From positions 15,353,850 to 15,417,849 of the forward strand of contig NC_088304.1 in assembly GCF_032854445.1 (NCBI RefSeq): DNA of 64,000 nucleotides, in the 5' to 3' direction. The position numbers were made by a program, and so were the translations under genes. Positions 62,501 through 64,000 of this stretch are shown here, piece by piece. Under the pieces are notes generated by a model. That model saw only the letters and a list, made by a program, of their open reading frames with translations. It ran no database searches and had not been told where the DNA came from. Numbering within the stretch: position 1 is the stretch's first letter; every line of letters starts with the position of its first letter. This DNA is from Liolophura sinensis (Eukaryota > Mollusca > Polyplacophora > Chitonida > Chitonidae).

Positions 62501-63753
62501 CGCTTTCACAGTACCTTCTTGCTCGTATTTGTCAGCATTTTTTTGTAAAGGACATCTTGGTTATAAATCTTGGTTATAAAAACCAAGATTTAAGTGAGGT
62601 GAAATACAAGAAAAGCTTAGAAAAATTGGTTTATGAAGTTGTGTGGAATTGAACCATACAGATATAATGTCACGGGACCATACAGATATAATGGCATGGG
62701 ACCATACAGATATAATGGCACTGGACCATACAGATATAATGTCACGGGACCATACAGATATAATGGCATGGGACCATACAGATATAATGGCATGGGACCA
62801 TACAGATATAATGGCACGGGACCATGCAGATATAATGTCACGGGACCATACAGATATAATGGCATGGGACCGGACCTTACAGACATGATGGCACGAGACC
62901 ATACAGATATAATGGCACGGGACCATACAGATATAATGGCACGGGGCCATACAGATATAATAGCACGTGACCATACAGATATAATGGCACGGGACCATAC
63001 AGATATAATGGCACGGAACCATACAGATATAATGGCATGGGACCGGACCATACAGATATAATGGCACGAGACCATACAGATATAATGGCACGGGACCATA
63101 CAGATATAATGGCACTTGACCATACAGATATAATGGCACGGGACCATACAGATATAATGGCACGGGACCATACAGATATAATGACATGGGACCATACAGA
63201 TATAATGGCATGGGACCATACAGATATTATGGCACTGGACCATACAGATATAATGGCACGGGACCATACAGATATAATGGCACGGGACCATACAGATATA
63301 ATGGCATGGGTTTCATTAAACTACAACATAACTAAGACTCTGATTGAGAACAAGGCACATAATCTTTTGGTTGTCTTTAATGTGATGTTTGAAAGTTTGG
63401 TTAACACATGCAGTAACATGTGAGTGGATATTTGGGAGTCTTATTATTTGTAGGTATGTGGAATAAACGATTGTAATGATGCATATTGTAAAAATGAGAG
63501 AGCAGAGTACATTTTAGTGCACCCTTAATCTTAGATGAAGTCAACATATTTGCTGATTGGAAAAAACGGCATCCTGGAAACCAAATGTAAATCTGTACCC
63601 TTGTGTGATTGTGCAGGAAACGAGGATAGAGGAGCTGGAGACAGACTACGAGCAGAGTCAGTCTGATCTCAAACTGGCCTTCAAGAGAATCGCTGACCTT
63701 CAGGCTGCCCTTGAGGATGACATGGATAGTGATGACAGTCTGCTGCTAGACAG
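9815..63753 (+). CDS. MYO18A: Class XVIII unconventional myosin, 37 exons placed, 3' end outside window
   Basis: Spliced reading of 37 exons gives about 1,628 residues. Residues 32-98 are the SH3-like N-terminal domain; about 99-866 the motor; 869-885 one IQ motif; about 938 onward a long heptad-rich coiled coil. Motor landmarks are GRSGSGKTT at 198-206 (P-loop), NTNASRF at 249-255 (switch I) and DMPGFQ at 480-485 (switch II). These variant forms, the post-IQ block RDWGWWRLF and the tail blocks KKKCQRL and [14 protein letters not shown] are typical of myosin XVIII and not of muscle or non-muscle myosin II. Family knowledge: myosin XVIII binds actin and co-assembles with myosin II filaments but has little or no ATPase activity. 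Exons are spread over 54 kb, and the tail runs past position 64000. A and B paralogues exist in vertebrates; an invertebrate copy may be ancestral to both, so the A symbol is approximate. Confidence 0.95.
10062..10128. repeat. Perfect 31-bp inverted repeat with 5-base loop
   Basis: Left arm 10062-10092 (begins GCCTTCTCAACTTTC) and right arm 10098-10128 are exact complements, separated by CCAGA. Transcribed from either strand it would fold into an uninterrupted 31-bp stem. It lies 155 bases after exon 1 and is flanked on both sides by TA-rich runs. Candidates are a small-RNA hairpin precursor, a recent foldback insertion or a palindromic duplication. Confidence 0.9.
11545..11850. repeat. Tandem array of about 30-32 bp units rich in ACATGTACATGT
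   Basis: Repeats of CTTCATACATGTACATGT with TACCATGCTTGACA, in two interleaved variants, some lacking CTTC. A local cluster of the TACATGTA word that is common across the window. Confidence 0.85.
11860..12405. repeat. 24-bp minisatellite, about 22 copies
   Basis: Unit resembles GGGTTGTGTACAGCAG followed by TGTTATCA. The period is a multiple of 3, so it stays open in several frames on both strands (for example an SSVIRVVY repeat) without being a gene. Confidence 0.95.
13324..13750. repeat. 39-bp minisatellite, about 11 copies
   Basis: Unit resembles GATCAAGGTGTGGTGATGAG followed by TGTGGAGAAGTGGTGAGTC. Several units contain GTGAGTC, a donor-like word. Open frames on both strands follow from the 39-bp period. 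Confidence 0.92.
16264..16531 (+). mobile_element. tRNA-headed SINE, full length
   Basis: Head has an A-box match TGGCTCAGTTGG and a B-box-like AGTTCAAGTCC. It is followed by the central domain (CTGGCTTCCTCT..GGATGGTCGTGGGTTTC..ACCCACCATAATGCTGG) and the tail GTATAAGTGAAATATTCTTG then AATCAAATAAA and (AAATA)n. The layout resembles metazoan MetaSINE-type elements, a name I cannot confirm. Probable imperfect target duplication TTATAACAAGAT (left) and TTATAATGAGAT (right). Confidence 0.9.
17068..17098. repeat. (TA)n microsatellite
   Basis: About 15 TA dinucleotides. Confidence 0.95.
17750..17831. repeat. Short tandem triplicate, about 27 bp
   Basis: Three to four copies of GGGTATTTGTGTACAAAACATGTA with small changes. 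Confidence 0.75.
18026..18226 (+). CDS. MYO18A: Exon 2: SH3-like N-terminal myosin domain
   Basis: Codes 67 residues (32-98), phase 0 at both ends, acceptor CACAG, donor GTAAGC. The block [18 protein letters not shown] followed by [20 protein letters not shown] is the myosin N-terminal SH3-like fold in its class XVIII form. The 1-kb intron after it holds only a possible decayed SINE piece near 18466-18560 and unremarkable AT-rich sequence. Confidence 0.95.
19227..19403 (+). CDS. MYO18A: Exon 3: motor domain start
   Basis: Codes 59 residues (99-157), phase 0 at both ends. It contains [18 protein letters not shown] and [13 protein letters not shown], the classic start of a myosin motor. The acceptor is preceded by a (TTG)n run. 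The donor is GTCGGT, a weaker match than its neighbours. The following 694-bp intron holds a TA/TATG microsatellite at 19697-19772. Confidence 0.96.
19697..19772. repeat. (TA)n / (TATG)n microsatellite
   Basis: TA run that changes into GTAT tetranucleotide repeats at its 3' end, inside intron 3. Confidence 0.95.
20098..20308 (+). CDS. MYO18A: Exon 4: P-loop exon of the motor
   Basis: Codes 70 residues plus one base (158-227). [19 protein letters not shown] leads into the nucleotide-binding P-loop GRSGSGKTT (residues 198-206, bases 20218-20244). Conventional myosins have GESGAGKT; the Glu-to-Arg change is a class XVIII trait. Ends in phase 1. The 454-bp intron after it shows no recognisable feature. 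Confidence 0.97.
20763..20905 (+). CDS. MYO18A: Exon 5: switch I exon of the motor
   Basis: Two bases complete a Val codon, then 47 residues (229-275) follow. [20 protein letters not shown] leads into switch I, NTNASRF (bases 20825-20845), where ordinary myosins read NxxSSRFGK. Acceptor TTTTACAG, donor GTAATT, phase 0 exit. The next intron (545 bp) has a SINE 3' fragment at 21359-21400. Confidence 0.96.
21451..21551 (+). CDS. MYO18A: Exon 6: motor domain
   Basis: Codes 33 residues plus two bases (276-308), including [20 protein letters not shown] and [12 protein letters not shown]. This corresponds to the LEKSRV..GERNFHIFYQLL block conserved in all myosins. Donor GTGAGA. The 679-bp intron holds SINE pieces at 21625-21688 and 21812-22031. 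Confidence 0.96.
21625..21688 (+). mobile_element. SINE 3' fragment
   Basis: CATAATGCTGGCCG..GTGAAATATTCTTGAG..CACCAATCAAATAAATAAA only. Similar 3' scraps lie at 6569-6640, 14520-14581, 21359-21400 and 34541-34595. Confidence 0.8.
21812..22031 (+). mobile_element. SINE, internal deletion
   Basis: Has the tRNA-like head and the 3' half, but lacks the B-box and first central block between CACCAATGCGG and AAGATCTGCCAGC. (AAATA)n tail. Confidence 0.9.
22231..22291 (+). CDS. MYO18A: Exon 7: motor domain, short exon
   Basis: Completes an Arg codon and codes 20 residues (310-329), [20 protein letters not shown]. Acceptor CCACAG after a C/T-rich tract, donor GTAAGT. The 673-bp intron holds a decayed SINE (about 22530-22640) and an R2 inverted-repeat element at 22669-22879. 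Confidence 0.93.
22669..22879 (+). mobile_element. R2 element, copy c
   Basis: Clearest ends: CCTTAAATGACCGTAAA at the left and TTTTAGGTCATTTAGG at the right are inverted. Internal AACATGGGATGATATTCTA and AATAATATTTCGTGGC match the other copies. Confidence 0.75.
22965..23109 (+). CDS. MYO18A: Exon 8: motor domain
   Basis: Codes 48 residues plus one base (330-377), with [15 protein letters not shown] and [19 protein letters not shown]. It aligns with the F..LRxALxxIGF..ExxxIFxILAAILHLGN block of myosin motors. Long T-rich tract before TTAG. Donor GTAAGA. The 410-bp intron has only a possible decayed SINE piece near 23335-23420. Confidence 0.95.
23520..23661 (+). CDS. MYO18A: Exon 9: motor domain
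   Basis: Completes a Gly codon, then 46 residues (379-424) ending in TLTRNQSF, plus two bases. [19 protein letters not shown] matches the A..LLG....L..al block of the motor. The acceptor follows a (TC)n run. Two further bases (AG) carry into exon 10. The intron is 249 bp. Confidence 0.95.
23911..24027 (+). CDS. MYO18A: Exon 10: motor domain
   Basis: Completes an Arg codon, then 38 residues (426-463). [20 protein letters not shown] aligns with the A.d.Rda.aK.lY..lF.wlv helix of myosins and leads into SLINR. Ends with AG before GTAGGT. The following 971-bp intron contains a full-length SINE at 24292-24566. Confidence 0.94.
24292..24566 (+). mobile_element. SINE, full length, poly(A) tail
   Basis: Complete head, centre and tail. 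It ends in about 22 A residues in place of (AAATA)n. A short target duplication GTGAATT flanks it (24285-24291 and after the A run). Confidence 0.9.
24999..25191 (+). CDS. MYO18A: Exon 11: switch II exon of the motor
   Basis: Completes an Arg codon and codes 64 residues (465-528). [13 protein letters not shown] is switch II (DMPGFQ at bases 25045-25062). [19 protein letters not shown] is the conserved F.qLciNy.nEkLqq.Fn block. The Glu that follows GF in active myosins is Gln here. A (TTG)n run precedes the acceptor. The 1,966-bp intron that follows is mostly a 41-bp satellite-like array (26068-27044). Confidence 0.97.
25838..25925 (+). repeat. Diverged dispersed repeat starting (TGAA)n GATTATGG
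   Basis: GAATGAATGATTATGGCTTT..CAGCAATTTTACAACCATATCGTGG resembles 6661-6745 and, more loosely, 17508-17600, 27749-27830 and 60527-60590. Confidence 0.5.
26068..27044. repeat. 41-bp satellite-like array, about 24 copies, with higher-order pattern
   Basis: Unit resembles AAATAATTCTGATCAACGTT followed by GAGGTCGTGATGCATGTCGAT. Three variants are distinguishable: A (AACGTTGAGGTCGTG), B (AATGTTGAACTTGTG) and C (AATGTTGAGCTCGTGATGA). They recur in non-random order, and the variant ATAAAGAATTC occurs only between A and B. Each A unit contains the perfect palindrome TCAACGTTGA. Sits in intron 11, about 110 bp before exon 12. Confidence 0.95.
27158..27244 (+). CDS. MYO18A: Exon 12: motor domain
   Basis: Codes 29 residues (529-557), [17 protein letters not shown] then [12 protein letters not shown], phase 0 at both ends. 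The short V.LID..P segment corresponds to the CIDLIEKP stretch of other myosins. Acceptor TTTCAG, donor GTCAGT. The 339-bp intron after it shows nothing recognisable. Confidence 0.92.
27584..27731 (+). CDS. MYO18A: Exon 13: motor domain, relay-region block
   Basis: Codes 49 residues plus one base (558-606). [21 protein letters not shown] followed by MERLF corresponds to the GIL.LLDEEC.FP.atD.tf block found in every myosin class. The first residues, [15 protein letters not shown], are an unconserved insert. Acceptor CAAACAG, donor GTAAGT. The 390-bp intron holds only a weakly conserved dispersed repeat near 27749. Confidence 0.95.
28122..28281 (+). CDS. MYO18A: Exon 14: motor domain
   Basis: Completes a Lys codon and codes 52 residues (608-659). 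[22 protein letters not shown] is the F.I.HyAG.V.Y...gfl.KN block in class XVIII form; LRMCRENP follows in place of the usual KN.DP. Ends AG before GTAACA. The 920-bp intron holds a short 19-bp tandem array at 28829-28975. Confidence 0.95.
28829..28975. repeat. 19-bp tandem array, about 7 copies
   Basis: Unit resembles GGAATGTAAATTTAAATTG, with AAGTTT variants. Confidence 0.9.
29202..29385 (+). CDS. MYO18A: Exon 15: loop 2 / actin-interface exon of the motor
   Basis: Completes an Arg codon and codes 61 residues (661-721). The middle is a Ser- and Arg-rich segment with [15 protein letters not shown], equivalent in place to surface loop 2; RRAS and RRTF are basophilic-kinase-like sites (inference). 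[11 protein letters not shown] enters the next helix. The donor GTAAGTC at 29386 is followed at once by a minisatellite built from this same exon end and donor. Confidence 0.95.
29376..30250. repeat. Minisatellite seeded by the exon 15 5' splice site
   Basis: Units of 40 bp (TTTCCAAATTGTAAGTCACC then TACATGTAATGTGCAAACTG) and a short 30-bp form. The authentic exon end and donor, TTCCAAATG|GTAAGTCA then TTGAATGTGCAAACTG, is the degenerate first unit. Most 40-bp units keep GTAAGT with T in place of the exon's last G. About 22-23 units in all. Confidence 0.95.
30768..30975 (+). CDS. MYO18A: Exon 16: motor domain, upper/lower 50K to converter
   Basis: Codes 69 residues plus one base (722-790). 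[20 protein letters not shown] matches the L...t.phFVRCI.PN block, and [20 protein letters not shown] matches l...QLr..GvLE.irI.r.G. A class-specific insert, [15 protein letters not shown], separates them. Phase 1 exit at GTGAGG. The 985-bp intron holds two oppositely oriented R2 elements at 31006-31217 and 31527-31742. Confidence 0.96.
31006..31217 (+). mobile_element. R2 element, copy d
   Basis: Shares CCTGATTCTGAGAGTTTTCT, AACATAGGATGTTGTCCTAC and the end AATTTTAGGTCATTTAA. Left end decayed. Confidence 0.7.
31527..31742 (-). mobile_element. R2 element, copy e, opposite to copy d
   Basis: CCTAAATGGTGTAAA at left; the reverse of the R2 core includes GCGGGATATCATCCTACC and ATAAAACTCCCAGAATCTGG; right end TTTTATGTCACTTAGG. 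With copy d it forms a diverged inverted pair in intron 16 that could fold in the pre-mRNA. Confidence 0.7.
31961..32061 (+). CDS. MYO18A: Exon 17: converter region
   Basis: Completes a Gly codon and codes 33 residues (792-824): [20 protein letters not shown] is the GfP.r..f.dF..Ry..L block that begins the converter. Acceptor CCTCACAG, donor GTGAGT. The intron of 545 bp is AT-rich with no recognised element. Confidence 0.96.
32607..32672 (+). CDS. MYO18A: Exon 18: converter region, short exon
   Basis: Codes 22 residues (825-846), [20 protein letters not shown] then SQ, phase 0 both ends. The [11 protein letters not shown] motif of myosins is split between this exon and the next. Donor GTGTGAGG lies between two GT options. 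The following 634-bp intron carries the chimeric SINE at 32955-33243. Confidence 0.95.
32955..33243 (+). mobile_element. Chimeric SINE carrying a 39-bp piece of exon 19
   Basis: Starts GGGGCCTCAGTGGC and ends in the normal SINE 3' part. Where the tRNA-like head should read TTGGTTAGCGCGC..CAGCGTAATGACCC it instead holds 32994-33032, identical over 39 bases to 33410-33448 (exon 19 end, donor and 13 intron bases). The shared word GTAATGA lies at the changeover. Confidence 0.9.
33307..33435 (+). CDS. MYO18A: Exon 19: end of converter and IQ motif
   Basis: Codes 43 residues (847-889). [19 protein letters not shown] ends the motor and [17 protein letters not shown] (bases 33373-33423) is a single IQ motif for a light chain or calmodulin-type partner. 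Donor GTAATG at 33436. The last 26 bases plus donor are copied exactly inside the SINE upstream, and a G-rich minisatellite starts straight after the donor. Confidence 0.96.
33436..34220. repeat. G-rich minisatellite directly after the exon 19 donor
   Basis: Imperfect units of about 36-40 bp, such as GATGGGGTGGCGGGAATGGT then GGGAAAAACTGGGGGTAT. The coding strand carries closely spaced GGG runs (G-quadruplex pattern) in the pre-mRNA. AAACTGGGGGTATGATGGGG resembles the exon end plus donor AAACTCAGGGTAATGAAGGG, so it may have been seeded by it. Confidence 0.9.
34606..34754 (+). CDS. MYO18A: Exon 20: post-IQ neck exon with five 1-bp insertions
   Basis: As printed, no frame is open across this exon. 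Family similarity is nonetheless clear in pieces: VQHMAIR, then [20 protein letters not shown], then [14 protein letters not shown], then LKSKE. Frame changes fall at TT 34627-34628, AA 34631-34632, CC 34691-34692, AAA 34737-34739 and AAAA 34748-34751. Each fits one extra base in a homopolymer. Without them the exon is 144 bases, 48 codons, phase 0 at both ends, and runs smoothly from exon 19 into exon 21. The cause is either local consensus error or real damage. Acceptor CCTTAG, donor GTAACT. Confidence 0.85.
34803..34956 (+). mobile_element. SINE, 5'-truncated
   Basis: Starts in the central domain (CAGCAACACTGTGGATGGTC) and runs to an (AAATA)n tail, 50 bp after the exon 20 donor. Confidence 0.88.
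35004..35275 (+). mobile_element. SINE, full length, with 11-bp target duplication
   Basis: Complete element from GGGGCCTCCGTGGCTCAG to the AAATAAATAAAATAAA tail. TTTTCCACCCT occurs at 34993-35003 and again at 35276-35286. The perfect duplication defines both ends and marks a fairly recent retroposition. Confidence 0.95.
37257..37497 (+). mobile_element. SINE, slightly 5'-truncated
   Basis: Begins inside the head at GCGCTAGCACAGCGTAATG and runs to an (AAATA)n tail. Confidence 0.9.
39692..39920. repeat. 25-bp minisatellite with CACGTG words, about 9 copies
   Basis: Unit resembles GGTTATAGGACACGTGCATG then GGAGA. Five of the nine units contain the E-box palindrome CACGTG; the others carry CATGTG, CACATG or a decayed form. 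Confidence 0.9.
40057..40111. repeat. (TA)n microsatellite
   Basis: About 27 TA dinucleotides in intron 20. Confidence 0.95.
40249..40440 (+). repeat. Dispersed repeat, copy 1 of 2
   Basis: Shares with 50997-51200 the blocks CACATTTTGC, AATTCATCCA, TTTTTGTGTG, GATTA..TT and TGTTG(C/G)CATCAAA in the same order. No coding capacity or clear ends. Confidence 0.6.
41263..41580 (+). mobile_element. SINE with an extended 3' end
   Basis: Full head and centre, first tail to about 41530, then ATTATAACGAGATAAAACCT and GAGAGTTC, then a second CACCAATCAAATAAATAAA tail. TCTGCACCTGTG before and TCTGTACCTGTG after (41581-41592) place the extra piece inside the inserted unit. The extra piece matches genomic flank of the SINE at 16264. 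Confidence 0.88.
42795..42884 (+). CDS. MYO18A: Exon 21: first coiled-coil exon
   Basis: Codes 30 residues (938-967), [20 protein letters not shown] then [10 protein letters not shown], with hydrophobic heptad spacing. Phase 0 at both ends. Acceptor TGATTCAG, donor GTAAGA. It lies 8 kb after exon 20. The 1,701-bp intron that follows has a short C homopolymer at 43688-43699 and nothing else recognised. Confidence 0.94.
44586..44705 (+). CDS. MYO18A: Exon 22: coiled coil
   Basis: Codes 40 residues (968-1007), [12 protein letters not shown] followed by [20 protein letters not shown] and LQ. Phase 0. The LDAETAERLRAEKE-type block is characteristic of the proximal myosin XVIII tail. The last 36 bases, the donor and the following intron sequence are tandemly duplicated (see 44670-45040). 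Confidence 0.95.
44670..45040. repeat. MYO18A: 188-bp tandem duplication of exon 22 end, donor and intron
   Basis: Copy 1 is 44670-44857 and copy 2 starts at 44858. Copy 2 repeats the last 36 exon bases with four changes (it would read [12 protein letters not shown]), the donor CAG|GTAACTATGACAACTG and about 145 bp of intron at high identity. No acceptor precedes the copied exon end, so it is a relic and not an exon. Confidence 0.95.
45507..45618 (+). CDS. MYO18A: Exon 23: coiled coil with acidic break
   Basis: Codes 37 residues plus one base (1008-1044), [20 protein letters not shown] then [17 protein letters not shown]. The acidic DLEDDIDG stretch is the non-helical break that also occurs here in vertebrate MYO18A. 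A (TTG)n run precedes the acceptor. The 1,079-bp intron holds a diverged SINE (45915-46097) and a nested inverted SINE pair (46343-46556). Confidence 0.94.
45915..46097 (+). mobile_element. Diverged SINE, head missing
   Basis: GCTGAGTTCATACTGACTTC..GATGGTCGTGGGTTTCCCC..CATAATGCCGG..AAACACCAATTAAATAAG. Confidence 0.8.
46343..46556 (-). mobile_element. Antisense SINE with a nested sense fragment
   Basis: 46412-46556 is a reverse copy (TTTGATTGGTGTTTTACGCC..CGCCAGCATTATGGTGGG..CCATCCGCAGGTTGC). Just before it is another reverse tail (TTTATTTATTTATTTGATTG, 46343-46364) joined to a sense fragment TAAGTCCAGCTCATGCTGGC then TTCCTCTCCAGCGG (46370-46405). Confidence 0.85.
46698..46831 (+). CDS. MYO18A: Exon 24: coiled coil
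   Basis: Completes a Gly codon and codes 44 residues (1046-1089), including [20 protein letters not shown] and NSRKQVERR, matching the [20 protein letters not shown]-type block of the family. Phase 0 exit at GTGAGT. Confidence 0.95.
47446..47512. repeat. (TA)n microsatellite
   Basis: TA run with one CA interruption in intron 24. Confidence 0.95.
48664..49116. repeat. 45-bp minisatellite, about 10 copies
   Basis: Unit resembles CTTCTCAGTTTTTTCGGAGT then ATCTATGCTTGTGCACTGTG and GCACC. Period 45 is a multiple of 3, giving long open frames on both strands. Each unit contains CTTCTCAG followed by T6, so acceptor-like AG words recur. Confidence 0.95.
50041..50195 (+). CDS. MYO18A: Exon 25: coiled coil
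   Basis: Codes 51 residues plus two bases (1090-1140), with [35 protein letters not shown] and NDLEKKQR. The spacing to exon 24 equals that of the family, so no exon is missing in the 3.2-kb intron between them. Acceptor CATATCCCAG, donor GTATGC. Confidence 0.96.
50196..52617. other. Intron 25, 2.4 kb
   Basis: AT-rich. Holds one copy of a dispersed repeat (50997-51200) shared with 40249-40440. Nothing else is recognised. Confidence 0.7.
50997..51200 (+). repeat. Dispersed repeat, copy 2 of 2
   Basis: See 40249-40440. This copy ends with GGCAGACTTAAGCTGAAATAC. Confidence 0.6.
52618..52741 (+). CDS. MYO18A: Exon 26: coiled coil
   Basis: Completes an Arg codon and codes 41 residues (1142-1182), [18 protein letters not shown] then [24 protein letters not shown] run precedes the acceptor TTGCCAG. 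The donor GTGAGTG at 52742 is followed by a tandem array made from the last 24 exon bases and the donor. Confidence 0.95.
52718..53075. repeat. Tandem array seeded by the exon 26 5' splice site
   Basis: Units of about 35 bp: ATGAGGCTGGAGACCAGCAT then AGGAGTGAGTGAGAA. The first unit is the real exon end GATGAGTCTGGAGACCAGCA plus TAGGG and its donor GTGAGTG. About 10 units; most keep GTGAGTG after an exon-like AGACCAGCATAGG. Confidence 0.95.
53242..53340 (+). CDS. MYO18A: Exon 27: coiled coil
   Basis: Codes 33 residues (1183-1215), [20 protein letters not shown] then [13 protein letters not shown]. Phase 0 both ends. The TGPKGD stretch breaks the heptads. Acceptor TATTTGCAG, donor GTAAGA. The 1,042-bp intron shows no recognised element. 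Confidence 0.92.
54383..54484 (+). CDS. MYO18A: Exon 28: coiled coil
   Basis: Codes 34 residues (1216-1249), with [20 protein letters not shown], a strongly conserved block of the class XVIII (and class II) tail. Phase 0. A (TTG)n run precedes the acceptor. The 501-bp intron shows nothing recognisable. Confidence 0.95.
54986..55096 (+). CDS. MYO18A: Exon 29: coiled coil
   Basis: Codes 37 residues (1250-1286), [20 protein letters not shown] then [17 protein letters not shown]. Phase 0. A TTG-rich run precedes the acceptor TTTAG. The first bases GGTAAG themselves resemble a donor. The next intron is dominated by the hairpin array at 55242-56590. Confidence 0.94.
55242..56590. repeat. 46-bp hairpin-forming minisatellite, about 28 copies
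   Basis: Unit resembles AGGAGAGTGATGAGGAGAGC then TGAATGTCACTCTCCTCAGA and GGAGCA. Within each unit AGGAGAGTGA pairs exactly with TCACTCTCCT across a 16-base loop. CTCCTCAGAGGAG between units is also palindromic. Located in intron 29, 146 bp after the donor. Confidence 0.96.
57310..57433 (+). CDS. MYO18A: Exon 30: coiled coil
   Basis: Codes 41 residues plus one base (1287-1327), with [20 protein letters not shown] and [11 protein letters not shown], equal to the vertebrate [20 protein letters not shown]-type block. Ends in phase 1 at GTAGGG. The 717-bp intron has an antisense SINE tail at 57447-57510 and a short sense fragment near 57738. Confidence 0.95.
57447..57510 (-). mobile_element. 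Antisense SINE tail fragment
   Basis: TATTTATTTGTTTATTTGAT then TGATGTTTTATGCCGTACTC and AAGAATATTTCACTTG. Only the 3' end is present. Confidence 0.85.
58151..58278 (+). CDS. MYO18A: Exon 31: coiled coil
   Basis: Completes a Glu codon and codes 42 residues (1329-1370), [20 protein letters not shown] then [17 protein letters not shown]. This matches the EKRLRKDLKRTKALLADAQ block of the family. Acceptor TTCTCAG, donor GTATAA. The 720-bp intron holds part of a low-copy dispersed repeat (58425-58560). Confidence 0.95.
58425..58560 (+). repeat. Low-copy dispersed repeat
   Basis: GTGCATAAAATGTGCTGAAA then GTTGCTCTTTCATATGCGAA is shared with about 30515-30600, and AAAGGTTGAAGAATT also with 28769-28784. 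Heavily diverged. Confidence 0.5.
58999..59112 (+). CDS. MYO18A: Exon 32: coiled coil
   Basis: Codes 38 residues (1371-1408), with [20 protein letters not shown] and [23 protein letters not shown]+KAMEIE is diagnostic of the family. The donor is AG|GTACGG. Reading on into the intron gives [13 protein letters not shown] and a stop, which resembles the start of exon 33 (see findings). Confidence 0.96.
59635..59751 (+). CDS. MYO18A: Exon 33: coiled coil
   Basis: Codes 39 residues (1409-1447), [20 protein letters not shown] then [19 protein letters not shown]. Phase 0. Acceptor CTGTAG, donor GTAAGG. The combined length with exon 32 equals the family, so the exon is in register. The 629-bp intron contains a 5'-truncated SINE at 59972-60110. 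Confidence 0.95.
59972..60110 (+). mobile_element. SINE, 5'-truncated
   Basis: CTGCCAGCAACCTGCGGATG to (AAATA)n, in intron 33. Confidence 0.88.
60381..60464 (+). CDS. MYO18A: Exon 34: coiled coil
   Basis: Codes 28 residues (1448-1475), [20 protein letters not shown] then ERNMLREQ. Phase 0. Acceptor GTCCCCAG, donor GTACAG. A (GTT)n run sits in the intron at 60491-60508. Confidence 0.9.
60891..61028 (+). CDS. MYO18A: Exon 35: coiled coil
   Basis: Codes 46 residues (1476-1521), with [20 protein letters not shown] and [13 protein letters not shown], equal to the SMVDKSLVSRQEAKIRELE-type block. Phase 0. Acceptor GACTCAG, donor GTAAGG. The next intron begins with a cluster of AGGTCA words (61031-61115) and has a diverged SINE at 61319-61505. 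Confidence 0.95.
61031..61115. promoter_or_regulatory. Cluster of AGGTCA words
   Basis: Five AGGTCA hexamers in one orientation within 85 bases (AAGGTCACAG, AAAGGTCATG, GAAGGTCAAA, TCAAGGTCAAGG, AAAGGTCATT), just after the exon 35 donor. AGGTCA is the nuclear-receptor half-site. A second patch is at 15715-15825. No evidence of function. Confidence 0.3.
61319..61505 (+). mobile_element. Diverged SINE
   Basis: AATGACCCCGAAGCCTCTTA..GCAGTGAGTT..CATGATGCTGGCCGCTG..GAGTACAGCGTAAAACTCCAA. Damaged but nearly full length apart from the head. Confidence 0.75.
61891..62076 (+). CDS. MYO18A: Exon 36: coiled coil
   Basis: Codes 62 residues (1522-1583), with [31 protein letters not shown] and [12 protein letters not shown], matching the NMEKLTEERD..LQRQLRDTKEEM block. 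Phase 0. Acceptor TTTCTCAG, donor GTGAGT. The 1,540-bp intron carries the 24-bp array at 62654-63308. Confidence 0.96.
62654..63308. repeat. 24-bp minisatellite, about 27 copies
   Basis: Unit resembles ATAATGGCACGGGACCATAC then AGAT. Open on both strands because the period is a multiple of 3. Lies in intron 36, ending about 308 bp before exon 37. Confidence 0.96.
63617..63753 (+). CDS. MYO18A: Exon 37: distal coiled coil, last exon in window
   Basis: Codes 45 residues plus two bases (1584-1628), with [20 protein letters not shown] and [35 protein letters not shown] is the end-of-rod signature of MYO18A. Ends AG before GTGAGC. At least one more exon, with the C-terminal non-helical tail, must follow outside the window. 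Confidence 0.95.
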
Positions 63754-64000
63754 GTGAGCAAATTGAGTCTGCGTTAGCAGAAACAAGGACGTTAGAATCC
63801 AACCTTATGGATCTTTTGGGTTATCAAGCGTTCACTTTTTTTTATACAGGCTTGACTAGTGAGGTTGTAACGTATGGAGAGCAACTCTTGCTGGTTCGGC
63901 TGTTGCTTTTAGTGAAAAGAATTGTCAGGTAGTTGGTGAAGGACAATTGTTTTACTCCCTGACAACCCAGTTTCCCTTGTTATACCAGTGAAATGTTCTC
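63754..64000. other. Start of intron 37
   Basis: Begins GTGAGC. The final bases (about 63968-64000, GTTTCCC..CAGTGAAATGTTCTC) look like the 3' part of another SINE cut by the window end. Confidence 0.6.

Noticed and set aside
62561-63423. Several open frames over 120 residues on both strands
   Set aside because: 24-bp minisatellite frames inside intron 36.

Overview
The window is a stretch of an animal nuclear genome that lies almost entirely inside one gene on the + strand. The gene is an unconventional class XVIII myosin (MYO18A-like). I placed 37 coding exons between 9815 and 63753. All have GT/AG introns. Reading frame and phase are compatible across every junction, except inside one exon at 34606-34754, which needs five single-base corrections. 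Together they encode about 1,628 residues in this order: a short N-terminal leader, an SH3-like N-terminal domain, a complete but atypical motor domain, one IQ motif and most of a long coiled-coil tail. The 3' end of the gene lies beyond the window. Longer upstream isoforms probably begin before position 1, where the window opens on a GTAAGT donor-like hexamer. I see no supported gene on the - strand, no RNA gene and no prokaryotic feature.

The organism looks like a lophotrochozoan, most likely a mollusc, with a brachiopod as an alternative. The reasons are the exon-rich myosin, the AT-rich introns strewn with TACATGTA words, and many copies of a tRNA-headed SINE with an (AAATA)n tail. The species call is an inference from repeat style only.

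Layout: 1-9814 is non-coding (5' flank or intron of a long isoform). It holds an R2 copy, a 452-bp element with long inverted repeats and a 9-bp target duplication, and a 25-bp minisatellite. 9815-9907 is a coding first exon of a short isoform. 9908-18025 is an intron with a perfect 31-bp hairpin and several tandem arrays. 18026-33435 carries the SH3-like domain, motor and IQ exons. 34606-34754 is the damaged post-IQ exon. 34755-42794 is an 8-kb SINE-rich intron. 42795-63753 carries the coiled-coil tail exons. The window ends in the following intron.

The most interesting theme is repeated duplication at exon-intron junctions of this one gene. The introns after two exons (ends 29385 and 52741) open with minisatellites whose unit is a copy of the exon end plus its own 5' splice site. 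A third array (after 33435) may have the same origin. A 188-bp tandem duplication carries another exon end and donor (44670-45040). A 39-bp copy of an exon end plus donor sits inside a SINE (32994-33032). The intron at 59113 opens with a decayed copy of the start of the next exon, co-linear from the splice junction. Six acceptors use (TTG)n repeats in place of an ordinary pyrimidine tract. These point to ongoing tandem duplication around splice sites as a source of decoy sites and possibly of introns.
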